Source: CAXTPV01 sp965276715
GTDB taxonomy: Bacteria; Pseudomonadota; Alphaproteobacteria; Acetobacterales; Acetobacteraceae
DNA length: 64,000 bases
Reading direction: 5' to 3'
Assembly (NCBI GenBank): GCA_965276715.1
Contig: OZ255622.1
Coordinates: 3,906,001 to 3,970,000 of the forward strand
Under the pieces are notes generated by a model. That model made no database searches and had not been told where the DNA came from. It was given only the letters and a program-made list of their open reading frames with translations. A program made the position numbers and the translations under genes. Of this stretch, positions 1-8,929 are shown in pieces (the stretch's first letter is position 1; each line of letters begins with the position of its first letter).

Positions 1-1
1 G

Positions 2-313
2 GCACTCGCCTTCATCCGCTGGTGGATGCGGCCGGCCAGCCAGATCGAGGCCGACGCGGCACTCGGCGATCTGCCCACCCGCACCTCGGTCCTGCAGACC
101 CTCAACGCGCAGCACAAGCTTCCCGCGGGCGACGTCCTGCTCGCCCAGATCCCGACCACCGAGCCGCTGTTCCCGTCCGGCACGCCGTCCTGGTATCCGC
201 AGTTCAGCAGCGCCGCCTCGAGCGCGATCAACCAGGCCGCGAAAGGGCAACTGACGGTCGCGGGCGCGGTCGCCCAGATCGCGGCCAAGGCGAGGGATGC
301 GCAATCTCAGTGA
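2..313 (+). CDS. C-terminal end of an ABC sugar-type solute-binding protein (partial)
   Basis: The reading frame is open from the window edge and ends at TGA 311-313, so only about 103 residues of the C-terminus are present. The tail (FPSGTPSWYPQFSSAASSAI, then a helix ending in AAKARDAQSQ) resembles the last helices of family 1 extracellular sugar-binding proteins, which deliver a periplasmic ligand to a MalFG-type permease. The next gene overlaps its end and encodes such a permease, which supports the call. The ligand cannot be inferred. Confidence 0.7.
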   Translation, partial: ALAFIRWWMRPASQIEADAALGDLPTRTSVLQTLNAQHKLPAGDVLLAQIPTTEPLFPSGTPSWYPQFSSAASSAINQAAKGQLTVAGAVAQIAAKARDAQSQ

Positions 314-1235
314 GGCTGATGGCGCAATGAGCCCGATGGCGGCAGGGCCGCCGATCGGCCGTCTGCGCCGCCAGGAAGCCGGGCTCGGATTGCTGCTGGC
401 AGCCCCGATCATCGCCGTGATCGGCGGCCTCGTGTTCTACCCGCTGGTCCTGACATTGTGGGACAGCCTGCACCGTATCGATCCGATGCGGATCGGCCAG
501 CCGTTCGTCGGATTGCGGCAATACCGCTCGCTGTTCGCAGACACCGACGTCCAGGCGTCATGGGCGAACACGCTCTGGCTGGTCGTCCTTGCCGTTGTCG
601 CCGAGACCGTCGGCGGCGTCGCCGTGGCGCTGCTGCTCGACAAGGTCCGTCGCGGTCGCAAGTGGCTGATCGCCGCGGTGCTGCTGCCCTGGGCGATGCC
701 GCCCGTGGTCAACGCGATCATCTGGCTCTGGATCTACAATCCCACCTACGGACTGCTCAACGCCTCCCTCCACTCAGCAGGCCTGCTCGCGACCGATCAT
801 GTCTGGTTCAACGATCGTGCAACGGCTCTGTTCCTAATCGCGGTCGTCCATGTCTGGCGCACCATGCCGCTGACCATCGTCATCGTGCTGGCAGCACTCC
901 AGTCGCTGCCGGCGACGCTGCTCGAGGCGGCGAGGCTCGACGGCGCCGGACCTTGGCAATGCTTCCGCGCCGTCACCCTGCCGCTGATCGCGCCCGCCCT
1001 GGTGATCGCGATGACCCAGAGCACGATCGCCGCGTTCAACCTGTTCGACGAGGCGTGGATCCTCTCCGGCGCCAGCCTCGACACCAGGACCCTGCTGATC
1101 GAGACCTATATGCTTGCCTTCCAGGATCTGCATTTCTCGTCCGGAATGGCGCTGTCGGTGTTGGTGATGATCGCCTCGCTCGCCGTCTCGCTCGTCTATA
1201 TCCTGCGCTCCGGCCGCACCGTCGCCTACGAATGA
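297..1235 (+). CDS. ABC sugar-type permease, MalF/UgpA class
   Basis: A 312-residue inner-membrane protein with about six hydrophobic segments, the first near residues 30-52. The cytoplasmic EAA loop (EAARLDGAGPW, around residue 208) is the contact for the ATPase subunit in this importer class. It starts inside the end of the binding-protein gene; an alternative ATG lies at 327. Its last four bases (ATGA) overlap the next permease gene, implying translational coupling. No MalK-type ATPase gene is visible here; it may lie upstream of the window or be shared. Family assignment is firm, substrate unknown. Confidence 0.92.
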   Translation: MRNLSEADGAMSPMAAGPPIGRLRRQEAGLGLLLAAPIIAVIGGLVFYPLVLTLWDSLHRIDPMRIGQPFVGLRQYRSLFADTDVQASWANTLWLVVLAVVAETVGGVAVALLLDKVRRGRKWLIAAVLLPWAMPPVVNAIIWLWIYNPTYGLLNASLHSAGLLATDHVWFNDRATALFLIAVVHVWRTMPLTIVIVLAALQSLPATLLEAARLDGAGPWQCFRAVTLPLIAPALVIAMTQSTIAAFNLFDEAWILSGASLDTRTLLIETYMLAFQDLHFSSGMALSVLVMIASLAVSLVYILRSGRTVAYE

Positions 1236-2089
1236 CACGAGGCAAGCTCCTGCGCTCGATCGGGGTCCTGCTGCTCCTGCTCTGGTCGCTCGGCCCGCTC
1301 TACTGGAGCCTTTCCAGCAGCCTGATGGCACCCGCCGACCTCACCGCCAAGCCGCCGCATCTGCTGCCGCATCGGCCCACCCTCATGCACTACGCGCAAT
1401 TGTTTGGGCTGCAGAACACCTACCAGGGCGAAACCACCGCGTCGGTCTGGCCCGAATTCAGCCGCGCGCTGCTCAACAGCGTGGCGATCTCGCTTGGCGC
1501 GACCATCGCCACCGTGGTCGTCGCCGCATTCGGCGGCTATGCCTTCGTGCGTCTGCGCTTCCCCGGCCGCGACGCCGTCTTCGCGCTCACCATCGCGACG
1601 CTCGCCGTCCCCGCCTACACCGTCATGATCCCGCTCTACCGCATCATGGTCGCGGTCCATCTGGTCGACACCTGGCTCGGCATCACGCTGATCTACGTCT
1701 CGGCCTTCCTGCCGCTGGCGCTCTGGCTGATGCGCAGCGTCTACGCCGCGATGCCGGTCGCGATCGAGGAGGCCGCCGCGATGGACGGCGCCGGCAGGCT
1801 CTACACGCTGATCCGTATCGTCATGCCGCTCGCGGCTCCGGGGCTGATCGCCAGCGCCACCCTGACCTATCTCAGCGCGTGGGGTCAGTTCATCATCCCG
1901 CTGGTCTTTTCGCCCACCGAACGCTCCAAGCCGCTGACCGTGCTGATCCCCGAGTTCGTGACCAAGAACTACGTCGACTACGGCCTGATGAACGCCGCCG
2001 GCTTGCTGGCTATCCTGCCCGCGCTCGTGATCGTCGTCTTTCTCCACCGCCACCTGGTCACCGGTCTGATGGCCGGCTCCGGCCGCTGA
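1232..2089 (+). CDS. ABC sugar-type permease, MalG/UgpE class
   Basis: A 285-residue partner permease. The start is the ATG inside the ATGA overlap with the preceding gene. It opens with a hydrophobic segment (LLRSIGVLLLLLWSLGPLYW) and carries the EAA loop (EEAAAMDGAGRLYTL, around residue 177) typical of the second permease of CUT1 carbohydrate importers. With the preceding genes it forms the membrane part of one importer. It is followed after 22 bp by a RidA gene, so the importer is tied to a catabolic unit. Confidence 0.92.
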   Translation: MTRGKLLRSIGVLLLLLWSLGPLYWSLSSSLMAPADLTAKPPHLLPHRPTLMHYAQLFGLQNTYQGETTASVWPEFSRALLNSVAISLGATIATVVVAAFGGYAFVRLRFPGRDAVFALTIATLAVPAYTVMIPLYRIMVAVHLVDTWLGITLIYVSAFLPLALWLMRSVYAAMPVAIEEAAAMDGAGRLYTLIRIVMPLAAPGLIASATLTYLSAWGQFIIPLVFSPTERSKPLTVLIPEFVTKNYVDYGLMNAAGLLAILPALVIVVFLHRHLVTGLMAGSGR

Positions 2090-2111
2090 TCCCCAGAAGA
2101 GGACCCATCGC

Positions 2112-2492
2112 ATGCGCCGGATCATCGACAAGGGCGCGGTTCCCGCCGGCGGCCACTACTCACCCGCCATCGTCGCCGGCGGCCTGGTGTTCGTCTCCGG
2201 CCAGGGTCCGGTGGATCCGCAGACCCGCACCGTGCCGGACGGCTTCGCGGCACAGGTCGAGCAAACCCTTCGCAACGTCCAGACCGTCCTGCGACAGGCC
2301 GGGGTCGGCTGCGGCGACGTCGTCAAGGTCAACGCATACCTCAGCGACGTCACCCGTTTCGCCGAATTCGACGCCGCCTATCGCCCGTTCTTCCCGGGCG
2401 AGCCGCCGGCGCGCACCACCGTCGGTGCCCAGTTGATCGGCATCCAGGTCGAGATCGACTGCATCGCCGTCCTTCCGGATCAGGCTTCGTGA
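2112..2492 (+). CDS. RidA/YjgF/YER057c-family enamine/imine deaminase
   Basis: A 126-residue protein of normal RidA length. RidA proteins hydrolyse reactive 2-aminoacrylate-type enamines released by PLP enzymes acting on serine, threonine and related amino acids. Visible family features are the early VFVSGQGPVDP stretch, the helix QVEQTLRNVQTVL, and the conserved arginine in PPARTTVGAQ (about R101) that binds the substrate carboxylate. It overlaps the start of the PLP-enzyme gene by 4 bp, a coupling that fits a role in clearing that enzyme's intermediates. Confidence 0.9.
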   Translation: MRRIIDKGAVPAGGHYSPAIVAGGLVFVSGQGPVDPQTRTVPDGFAAQVEQTLRNVQTVLRQAGVGCGDVVKVNAYLSDVTRFAEFDAAYRPFFPGEPPARTTVGAQLIGIQVEIDCIAVLPDQAS

Positions 2493-3547
2493 CGGTCGAG
2501 ACACTCGAGACGCCGGTCCCGGTGATCGACCTGGACATCCTCGACCGGAATCTGGCGGCCATGCAGTCCTATTGCGACATGCACGGCCTGAAGCTGCGGC
2601 CGCACATCAAGACCCACAAGCTGCCATGGCTCGCCCGTCGGCAGGTCGAACTGGGTGCGGTCGGCATCACCTGTCAGAAGCTCGGCGAGGCCGAGGTGAT
2701 GGCCGATGCCGGCCTGGACGACATTCTGATCTCCTTCCCCATCGTCGGTACCGCCAAGGCCATGCGCCTCGCGGCACTTGCCCGCCGGGTGACGATCCGG
2801 GTCGCGATCGACAATGTGCTGGCTCTCGACACGGTGGTGCGTGCCGCCGATGCCGCCGGTGTCCGGATCGGCGTGCTGGTCGAGTTCGACAGCGGCATGC
2901 AACGGACCGGCGTCGTCACCCCGGCCGAGGCGATCGATCTCTGCCGCCGGGTCGCGGCTTCGCCCTCGCTGCGCCTGGACGGCCTGATGACCTATCCGGC
3001 GACGGCGGCCACCAGCACCTTCGTGCGCGAGGTGCGAACATCGCTGCACGACGATGGCTTGGCGATCCCGATCGTCTCCGGCGGCGGCACACCCGCCTGG
3101 TGTCACGCCCACACGATTCCGGGCCTGACCGAATATCGCGTCGGCACCTACATCTATCATGACCGCAACACCGTCGCCGCCGGCGCGGCCAGTCTGGCCG
3201 ACTGCGCGATGACCGTGCACGCGACTGTCGTCAGCCGGCCGACGCCGGAGCGGGCCGTGATCGATGCCGGTTCGAAGACCCTGTCGAGCGATCCGGCGCC
3301 GGCGTCGGTCGGCGGCGGCTTCGGCCTGCTCGTCGGCTACCCCAACGCCATCGTCGAGCGGCTCAACGAGGAGCATGGCATGCTCGATATCTCCGCCTGC
3401 GGTGAGCGTCCCGCGCTCGGCGAGCGCGTCCGCATCATCCCCAATCATTGCTGCGTCGTGACCAACCTGCACGACGAGGTGTTCGGGGTTCGCGGTGACG
3501 TGGTGGTCGCCTCCTGGCCCGTGGCCGCCCGCGGCAGGACGACCTAG
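2489..3547 (+). CDS. Metal-dependent PLP enzyme, D-threonine aldolase / D-serine dehydratase-like
   Basis: A 352-residue fold-type III PLP enzyme. The PLP lysine is in RPHIKTHK (about K41), followed by an alanine-racemase-like barrel; the C-terminal PNHCCVVTNLHDE stretch supplies the His/Cys-type metal site of the DSD1/D-threonine aldolase family. Such enzymes cleave D-3-hydroxy-amino acids to glycine plus aldehyde, or dehydrate D-serine. The GTG start lies in a 4-bp overlap with ridA. Context suggests catabolism of an imported D-hydroxyamino-acid-containing compound; the exact reaction cannot be decided from sequence. Confidence 0.87.
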   Translation: MTVETLETPVPVIDLDILDRNLAAMQSYCDMHGLKLRPHIKTHKLPWLARRQVELGAVGITCQKLGEAEVMADAGLDDILISFPIVGTAKAMRLAALARRVTIRVAIDNVLALDTVVRAADAAGVRIGVLVEFDSGMQRTGVVTPAEAIDLCRRVAASPSLRLDGLMTYPATAATSTFVREVRTSLHDDGLAIPIVSGGGTPAWCHAHTIPGLTEYRVGTYIYHDRNTVAAGAASLADCAMTVHATVVSRPTPERAVIDAGSKTLSSDPAPASVGGGFGLLVGYPNAIVERLNEEHGMLDISACGERPALGERVRIIPNHCCVVTNLHDEVFGVRGDVVVASWPVAARGRTT

Positions 3548-3604
3548 CGCGGCGGACAGCTTCTCCCCACTGGCCTTCCGCGCCATTCGGTCTATCAATC
3601 CCCC

Positions 3605-4552
3605 ATGAACGCCCAGTCCCGCCCGAGGCGGCCCGACATCCTGTCGCGCGCCGTGATCCGACGTTCGATGTCCACCCAGCAGTCGGGTCCGCCCGACGTC
3701 GCCACCATCCGCGCGTTCGCCGACCGTGCCCTGCTGCCGTTGTGGCTGCCGCGCCTGTCGCTCGCCACCGTCACCGCCTACCGCGTCGATGGTGCCGCCG
3801 GGCCGCTGGACGCCCGCCTCTACCAGCCGGCGCGCGCGAACGGTCTCGTCCTCTATCTGCACGGCGGCGGCTTCTCGCTGTGCGGCCTCGACAGCCATGA
3901 CGGCATCTGCGCGCGCCTGGCGCTCACATCCGGTGCCTCGGTGCTGTCGGTCGCCTACCGGCTGGCGCCCGAGCACCCGTTTCCCGCCGCCCCCGACGAT
4001 GCCTACGCCGCCTATCTCTGGCTGCGCGCGCATGCCGAGGAGCTCGGCCGCGGCAACGCGCGGATCGCGGTGGCCGGCGACAGCGCCGGCGGCAACCTCG
4101 CGGCCGTCCTGTCGCAGATGGCGCGTGATCGCGGCGTGCCCGTGCCGGCCCTGCAGATCCTCTACTATCCCGCCACCACCGGCAGCGAGCCGGTCCCGTC
4201 GCGACGCGTCTACGCCAACGGCTACATGCTCACCTCGGGGATGATGAACTGGTTCAAGGCGCTCTACCTGAAGGACCCGGCCCACGAGCGCAGCCCCTAC
4301 TACGCTCCCGCCTATGCCGACGATTTCAGCGGCCTGCCGCCGGCGGTCATCGTGACCGCCGAATTCGATCCGCTGCGCGACGAGGGCCGCTTCTATGCCG
4401 ACCGGCTCGAAGGCGCGGGGATCCAGGTCCGCTACCGGTGCATTCCCGGCACCATTCACGGCTTCCTCCTGTTCTATGCCTTCATGCCGAAATCCTGGAA
4501 CGTGCTGCGCCGCACCGGCCGCGAGATCCGCGAAGCCCTCGACAAGACCTAG
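3605..4552 (+). CDS. Alpha/beta hydrolase, hormone-sensitive-lipase family
   Basis: A 315-residue cytoplasmic esterase/lipase-like protein. It has the oxyanion-hole motif YLHGGGFS, the nucleophile elbow AGDSAGGN, the acid in TAEFDPLRDEG and the histidine in GTIHGFLL, so the triad is complete. No signal peptide is evident. It sits 57 bp after the PLP enzyme and upstream of the peptide importer, so it may release an acyl or ester group from the imported substrate. That role is inference. Confidence 0.9.
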   Translation: MNAQSRPRRPDILSRAVIRRSMSTQQSGPPDVATIRAFADRALLPLWLPRLSLATVTAYRVDGAAGPLDARLYQPARANGLVLYLHGGGFSLCGLDSHDGICARLALTSGASVLSVAYRLAPEHPFPAAPDDAYAAYLWLRAHAEELGRGNARIAVAGDSAGGNLAAVLSQMARDRGVPVPALQILYYPATTGSEPVPSRRVYANGYMLTSGMMNWFKALYLKDPAHERSPYYAPAYADDFSGLPPAVIVTAEFDPLRDEGRFYADRLEGAGIQVRYRCIPGTIHGFLLFYAFMPKSWNVLRRTGREIREALDKT

Positions 4553-4601
4553 GTTCCGGAACGACGCTTGCATGATCGTGCGCGCAACCGACGGACCCTG
4601 G

Positions 4602-6272
4602 ATGAAGACGCTCTTTCTGGCACTCGCGCTCGCATCATGCGCGGGCGCCGCGGACGCCACCGAGGCGGCGCCCGGGCAGGGGCCGCACCGCGGCGGCACG
4701 TTGCGCCTGACCGCCGACAGCGCCTTCGGCTCGATCGATCCGCAGATCAACTACACGCTCGGGTTCGGCATGGTCTTCAAGGTCGTCTATGACGGTCTGG
4801 TCGCATTCCGCAAATCCGGTGGGCTTGCCAGCAACGACGTCGTGGCCGACCTCGCCGACGCCTTGCCGGCGCCGCGCGACGGCGGCCGCACCTATGTCTT
4901 CCACCTGCGCCCGGGCATCCGCTTCTCCGACGGACGCCGGGTGACGGTCGACGACGTCGTCGCGACCTTCCGGCGGAACTTTCGCGTCTCCGGGTCCGGC
5001 ACCACCTTCTATGCCGGCATCGTCGGCGCCGATGCGTGCCTCGCACATCCCGCCGGCTGCATGCTCGCCGGCGGCGTCGAGGCCGATCCGAAGGCGAACA
5101 CCGTCACGTTTCATCTCGTACGCCCCGATCCGGATTTCCTCGCCAAGCTGGCGCAGGGGTTCGGCGACGTCACGCAAGCCGGCACGCCCGACCACGATGT
5201 CGGCAACGAGGCGACACCCGCCACCGGTCCCTACATGATCGAACGTTACGATCCCAATCGGCACATGACCCTCGTGCGCAATCCCTATTTCAGGGAATGG
5301 AGCGCCGACGCCCAGCCCGACGGCTATGTCGACACCATCGAATACGATTTCGGCCTGTCCGACGAGGCCGAGGTCACCGCCGTCGAGAACAACCAGTACG
5401 ACTGGATGTTCGACAGCAAGCCGATCGACCGGCTCGGCGAGATCGGCGCGCGCTTCACCAGGCGCACGTTCGTCACCCCGGTCCCCTACACCTACTACGC
5501 GCCGATGAACGTCAATCTTCCGCCGTTCGACAATCCGAAGGCGCGCGAGGCCGTCAACTTCGCGATCGACCGGCGCGCGATGGAGATCTTTCTCGGCGGC
5601 CCGGGGGCCGCGATCCCGCTGTGCCAGGTGCTGCCCGTGGGCTATCCGGCGCATCTGGATTATTGCCCGTTCACCAAGGGTGCCGATATCGCCCATCCCG
5701 CGACCGAATGGCGCGCGCCCGACCTCGCCCGTGCCCGCCGGCTCGTGGCCGAAAGCGGGACCAGGGGTGCGCGCGTCACCATCATCGTCACCGACCACGC
5801 CGACACGCGCGCGATGGGCGACTACCTGCAGAGCGTGCTCGACCGGATCGGCTATGCCGCCAGCGTCCGAGCCCTCGACGCCAATATCCAGTTCACCTAC
5901 ATCCAGAACACCAACAACAAGGTCCAGATCAGCATCACCGACTGGAGTGCGGACTATCCGGCGGCGTCCGACTTCCTCGACGTGCTGTTTGGCTGCGGCA
6001 CCTTCCATCCGGGCTCGGATTCCTCGATCAACATCTCGGGCTCCTGCGACAAGGATCTCGACGCGCTGATGGCCCATGCGACCGCCGTCTCGGTGACCGA
6101 CCCGAAGGCAGGCGAGGCGCTTTGGGAACAGGCCAACCGCATCGTCACCGACCGCTCGTTCGCGGCCCAGCTGGTCCAGCAGAAATGGGTCGACACCGTC
6201 TCGTCGCGTCTCGGCAACTACACCTTCTCGCAGATCAGCCATCTGATCTTTTCCAAGGTCTGGGTCCGATGA
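4602..6272 (+). CDS. ABC oligopeptide-type solute-binding protein, copy 1
   Basis: About 556 residues, family 5 (DppA/OppA-like). The start at 4602 gives a clear signal peptide (MKTLFLALALASCAGAADA); an in-frame ATG at 4572 would add ten polar residues. The mature part has family motifs such as GGTLRLTADSAFGSIDPQ and FHLRPGIRFSDGR. The next gene is a close paralogue reading almost the same block for block. The stop overlaps the start of copy 2 (ATGA). The periplasmic product should hand a peptide-like ligand to the DppBC-type permease downstream. Confidence 0.93.
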   Translation: MKTLFLALALASCAGAADATEAAPGQGPHRGGTLRLTADSAFGSIDPQINYTLGFGMVFKVVYDGLVAFRKSGGLASNDVVADLADALPAPRDGGRTYVFHLRPGIRFSDGRRVTVDDVVATFRRNFRVSGSGTTFYAGIVGADACLAHPAGCMLAGGVEADPKANTVTFHLVRPDPDFLAKLAQGFGDVTQAGTPDHDVGNEATPATGPYMIERYDPNRHMTLVRNPYFREWSADAQPDGYVDTIEYDFGLSDEAEVTAVENNQYDWMFDSKPIDRLGEIGARFTRRTFVTPVPYTYYAPMNVNLPPFDNPKAREAVNFAIDRRAMEIFLGGPGAAIPLCQVLPVGYPAHLDYCPFTKGADIAHPATEWRAPDLARARRLVAESGTRGARVTIIVTDHADTRAMGDYLQSVLDRIGYAASVRALDANIQFTYIQNTNNKVQISITDWSADYPAASDFLDVLFGCGTFHPGSDSSINISGSCDKDLDALMAHATAVSVTDPKAGEALWEQANRIVTDRSFAAQLVQQKWVDTVSSRLGNYTFSQISHLIFSKVWVR

Positions 6273-7936
6273 GAGCCGTCCTGGCACTCGCGATCGGGCT
6301 GTGCGCGGGCGCCGCGCATGCGACCGAGGCGGCGCCGGGGCAGGGGCCGCATCGCGGCGGCACCTTGCGCCTGACCGCCGACAGCGCGTTCGGCTCGATC
6401 GATCCGCAGATCAACTACGCGCTCGGTTTCGCCGAGGTGTTCCAGATCACCAACGACGGCCTTGTCGCATTCCGCAAAGCGGGCGGCGCCGCCAGCAACG
6501 ATATCGTGCCCGACCTGGCCGATGCGCTGCCGGCGCCGCTCGATGGCGGGCGGACCTATGTCTTCCACCTGCGGCCGAACATCCTGTTCTCCGACGGGCG
6601 GCGCGTCACCGTCGATGATGTCGTCGAAACCTTCCGGCGCAGCTTCCGCCTCTCCAGCCCGGCGCTGCCGTTCTATTCCGTGCTCGTCGGCGCCGATGCC
6701 TGTCTCGCGCATCCGGCCGGCTGCATGCTGACCGGTGGCATCGCCGCCGATCCCGCGCGCGGCACCGTCACGTTCCATCTGACGCATCCCGACGCGGAGT
6801 TCCTCGACAAGCTCGCCCTGCCGTTCGGGGATGTCGTGCCGGCCGACACGCCCGACCACGACATCGGCAACAACCCGGTGCCGGCGACCGGTCCCTACAT
6901 GATCCAGCACTACGATCCCAACCGGCACATGACGCTGGTGCGCAATCCCGCTTTCCATCAATGGGACGACCAGGCGCAGCCCGACGGCTATGTCGACCGG
7001 ATCGAGTATTCCTTCGGCCTGTCCGACGAGGCCGCGGTGACCGCGGTCGAGAACAACCAGTACGACTGGATGTACGACCAGAAGCCGAGCGACCGCCTCG
7101 GCGAGATCGGCGGTCGTTTCGCAAGCCGAACCCATGTCACCCCGGTGCCCTACACGTTCTACGTGCCGATGAACACCAACCTCTATCCGTTCAGCAATGC
7201 CAAGGCGCGCGAGGCGGTCAATTACGCCATCGACCGCTACGCGATCGAGATCTTCGAGGGCGGTCCCGGTGCGGCGCTGCCGCTCTGCCAGGTGCTGCCA
7301 AGCAATTTCCCGGGCCACGTCGAGTATTGTCCGTTCACCAAGGGCGCGGATACCGCCCATCCCGCGACCGTCTGGAAGGCGTCCGATCTCGCCCGCGCGA
7401 GAAGGCTCGTCGAGGAGAGCGGCACCAAGGGCGCACGCGTCACCCTCATCGTGCCCGACCACAGCGACACCAAGGCGATGGGCGATTACCTGCAGGGCGT
7501 GCTCAACCGGATCGGCTATGTCGCCAGCGTTCGCGCGCTCGACTTCAACGTCCAGTTCACCTACATCCAGAACACCAACAACAAGGTGCAGATCAGCCTG
7601 ACCGACTGGAGTGCCGATTATCCGGCCGCATCGGATTTCCTGCGCATCCTGTATGGATGCGGCAGCTTCCATCCCGGCTCCGACACCTCGAACAACATCC
7701 CCGGTTTCTGCGACAAGAATCTCGAGGCGCTGATGACCCGCGCGTCGAACCTGTCGGTCACCGACCCGAAGGCGGGAGAGGCACTGTGGGAGCAGGTCGA
7801 TCGCGACGTCACCGATCGTTCGCTCGCGGCCAACCTGATCCAGCTGCGCTTCGTCGACCTGCTCTCGTCGCGCCTCGGCAACTACACCTTCTCCCAGATC
7901 AGCCATCTGCTGTTCTCCAAGGTCTGGGTGCAGTGA
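6269..7936 (+). CDS. ABC oligopeptide-type solute-binding protein, copy 2
   Basis: A 555-residue paralogue of the preceding protein with its own signal peptide (MRAVLALAIGLCAGAAHA). The two share long identical stretches from the mature N-terminus (EAAPGQGPHRGGTLRLTADS) to the end (NYTFSQISHL, FSKVWV), at the DNA level too. They differ mainly at scattered positions such as ANIQFTYIQ/FNVQFTYIQ, which could alter ligand preference. It starts in an ATGA overlap and ends in a GTGA overlap with the permease gene. A recent tandem duplication inside an operon is the simplest reading. Confidence 0.93.
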   Translation: MRAVLALAIGLCAGAAHATEAAPGQGPHRGGTLRLTADSAFGSIDPQINYALGFAEVFQITNDGLVAFRKAGGAASNDIVPDLADALPAPLDGGRTYVFHLRPNILFSDGRRVTVDDVVETFRRSFRLSSPALPFYSVLVGADACLAHPAGCMLTGGIAADPARGTVTFHLTHPDAEFLDKLALPFGDVVPADTPDHDIGNNPVPATGPYMIQHYDPNRHMTLVRNPAFHQWDDQAQPDGYVDRIEYSFGLSDEAAVTAVENNQYDWMYDQKPSDRLGEIGGRFASRTHVTPVPYTFYVPMNTNLYPFSNAKAREAVNYAIDRYAIEIFEGGPGAALPLCQVLPSNFPGHVEYCPFTKGADTAHPATVWKASDLARARRLVEESGTKGARVTLIVPDHSDTKAMGDYLQGVLNRIGYVASVRALDFNVQFTYIQNTNNKVQISLTDWSADYPAASDFLRILYGCGSFHPGSDTSNNIPGFCDKNLEALMTRASNLSVTDPKAGEALWEQVDRDVTDRSLAANLIQLRFVDLLSSRLGNYTFSQISHLLFSKVWVQ

Positions 7937-8919
7937 GCGCGCCGGACCGCGGGCCCTGGGTCGAGGGGGCGGTCCGCTTCTCGCGCGACCGCACCGCGAT
8001 GGCGGCACTCGGCGTGCTGCTGCTCATCGTGATCGTCTGCTGTGCTGCCCCGTTCTACGCCGCCGACATCGCGCGGACCGACCCGTTCCTCTCCAACGTC
8101 GCCGGCACCATCAGCCTGCACGGCCACGACACCTACGTCATGCAGCCCGACGACAACCCGCTGCAATTGGGCATGACGCCGATCGGGCCCACGTGGGATC
8201 TGCGCGCCGATCCGCTCGGCGCCGACAGCCAGGGCCGTGATGTCGCGGCACGGCTGCTGTATGGCGGCCGCGTCTCGCTGCTGATCGGAATCACGGCCAC
8301 CATCCTGTGCGCGATCGTCGCCGCCATCGTCGGCATTGTCGCCGGCTTCTTCGGCGGCATCATCGACGCCGTCCTCTCGCGCCTGATGGACATCATGTGG
8401 GCCGTGCCCGTCTATTTGATCGCGATCTCGCTCTCGATCGTGACCGTCAGCCAGGGATTGCGGATCGGTCCGTTCACGCTCGAGGCCGACAACCTGCTCC
8501 TGCCGATCCTGATCATCGCGATCGTCTACATTCCCTACATCGCGCGCCCCGTCCGTGGCCAGGTGCTCAGCCTGCGCCAGAGCGACTTCGTGCTCGCCGC
8601 CCGCTGCCTCGGCGTGCCGCGCACGCGCATCCTGATCCGCGACATCCTGCCCAACGTGGCCACGACCCTGCTCGTGCTGGCGCCTTTGCTGATGGCGCTC
8701 AACATCCTCGCCGAATCGGCGCTCTCGTTCCTCTCGATCGGCGTGCAGGCGCCGGCCGCGAGCTGGGGCACCATCATCAATGACGGCCAGGGCCTGATCT
8801 ACACCCGCCCGATGGTGGCCATCGCGCCCGGCCTCGCCATCGTCGTCACCGTGCTCGCGCTCAACATGATCGGCGACGGGCTGCGTGACGCGCTCGACCC
8901 GAAAGGAACCGGCCGTTGA
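7933..8919 (+). CDS. ABC peptide-type permease, DppC class
   Basis: A 328-residue inner-membrane protein. The start is GTG 7933 in a GTGA overlap with the binding-protein stop. It has the N-terminal membrane segment (MAALGVLLLIVIVCCAAPFY), a long periplasmic loop holding the family motif DPLGADSQGRDVAARLLYG, and five further segments with an EAA-type loop around AARCLGVPRTRI. The larger than usual first periplasmic loop (about residues 45-95) is typical of DppC proteins with an OppC_N extension. Confidence 0.93.
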   Translation: MSAPDRGPWVEGAVRFSRDRTAMAALGVLLLIVIVCCAAPFYAADIARTDPFLSNVAGTISLHGHDTYVMQPDDNPLQLGMTPIGPTWDLRADPLGADSQGRDVAARLLYGGRVSLLIGITATILCAIVAAIVGIVAGFFGGIIDAVLSRLMDIMWAVPVYLIAISLSIVTVSQGLRIGPFTLEADNLLLPILIIAIVYIPYIARPVRGQVLSLRQSDFVLAARCLGVPRTRILIRDILPNVATTLLVLAPLLMALNILAESALSFLSIGVQAPAASWGTIINDGQGLIYTRPMVAIAPGLAIVVTVLALNMIGDGLRDALDPKGTGR

Positions 8920-8929
8920 GGCTGCCTCG

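Noticed and set aside
2480..4750. A 756-codon open frame on the minus strand
   Set aside because: Antisense to the PLP enzyme and alpha/beta hydrolase; no motif and His/Arg/Gly-rich shadow composition.
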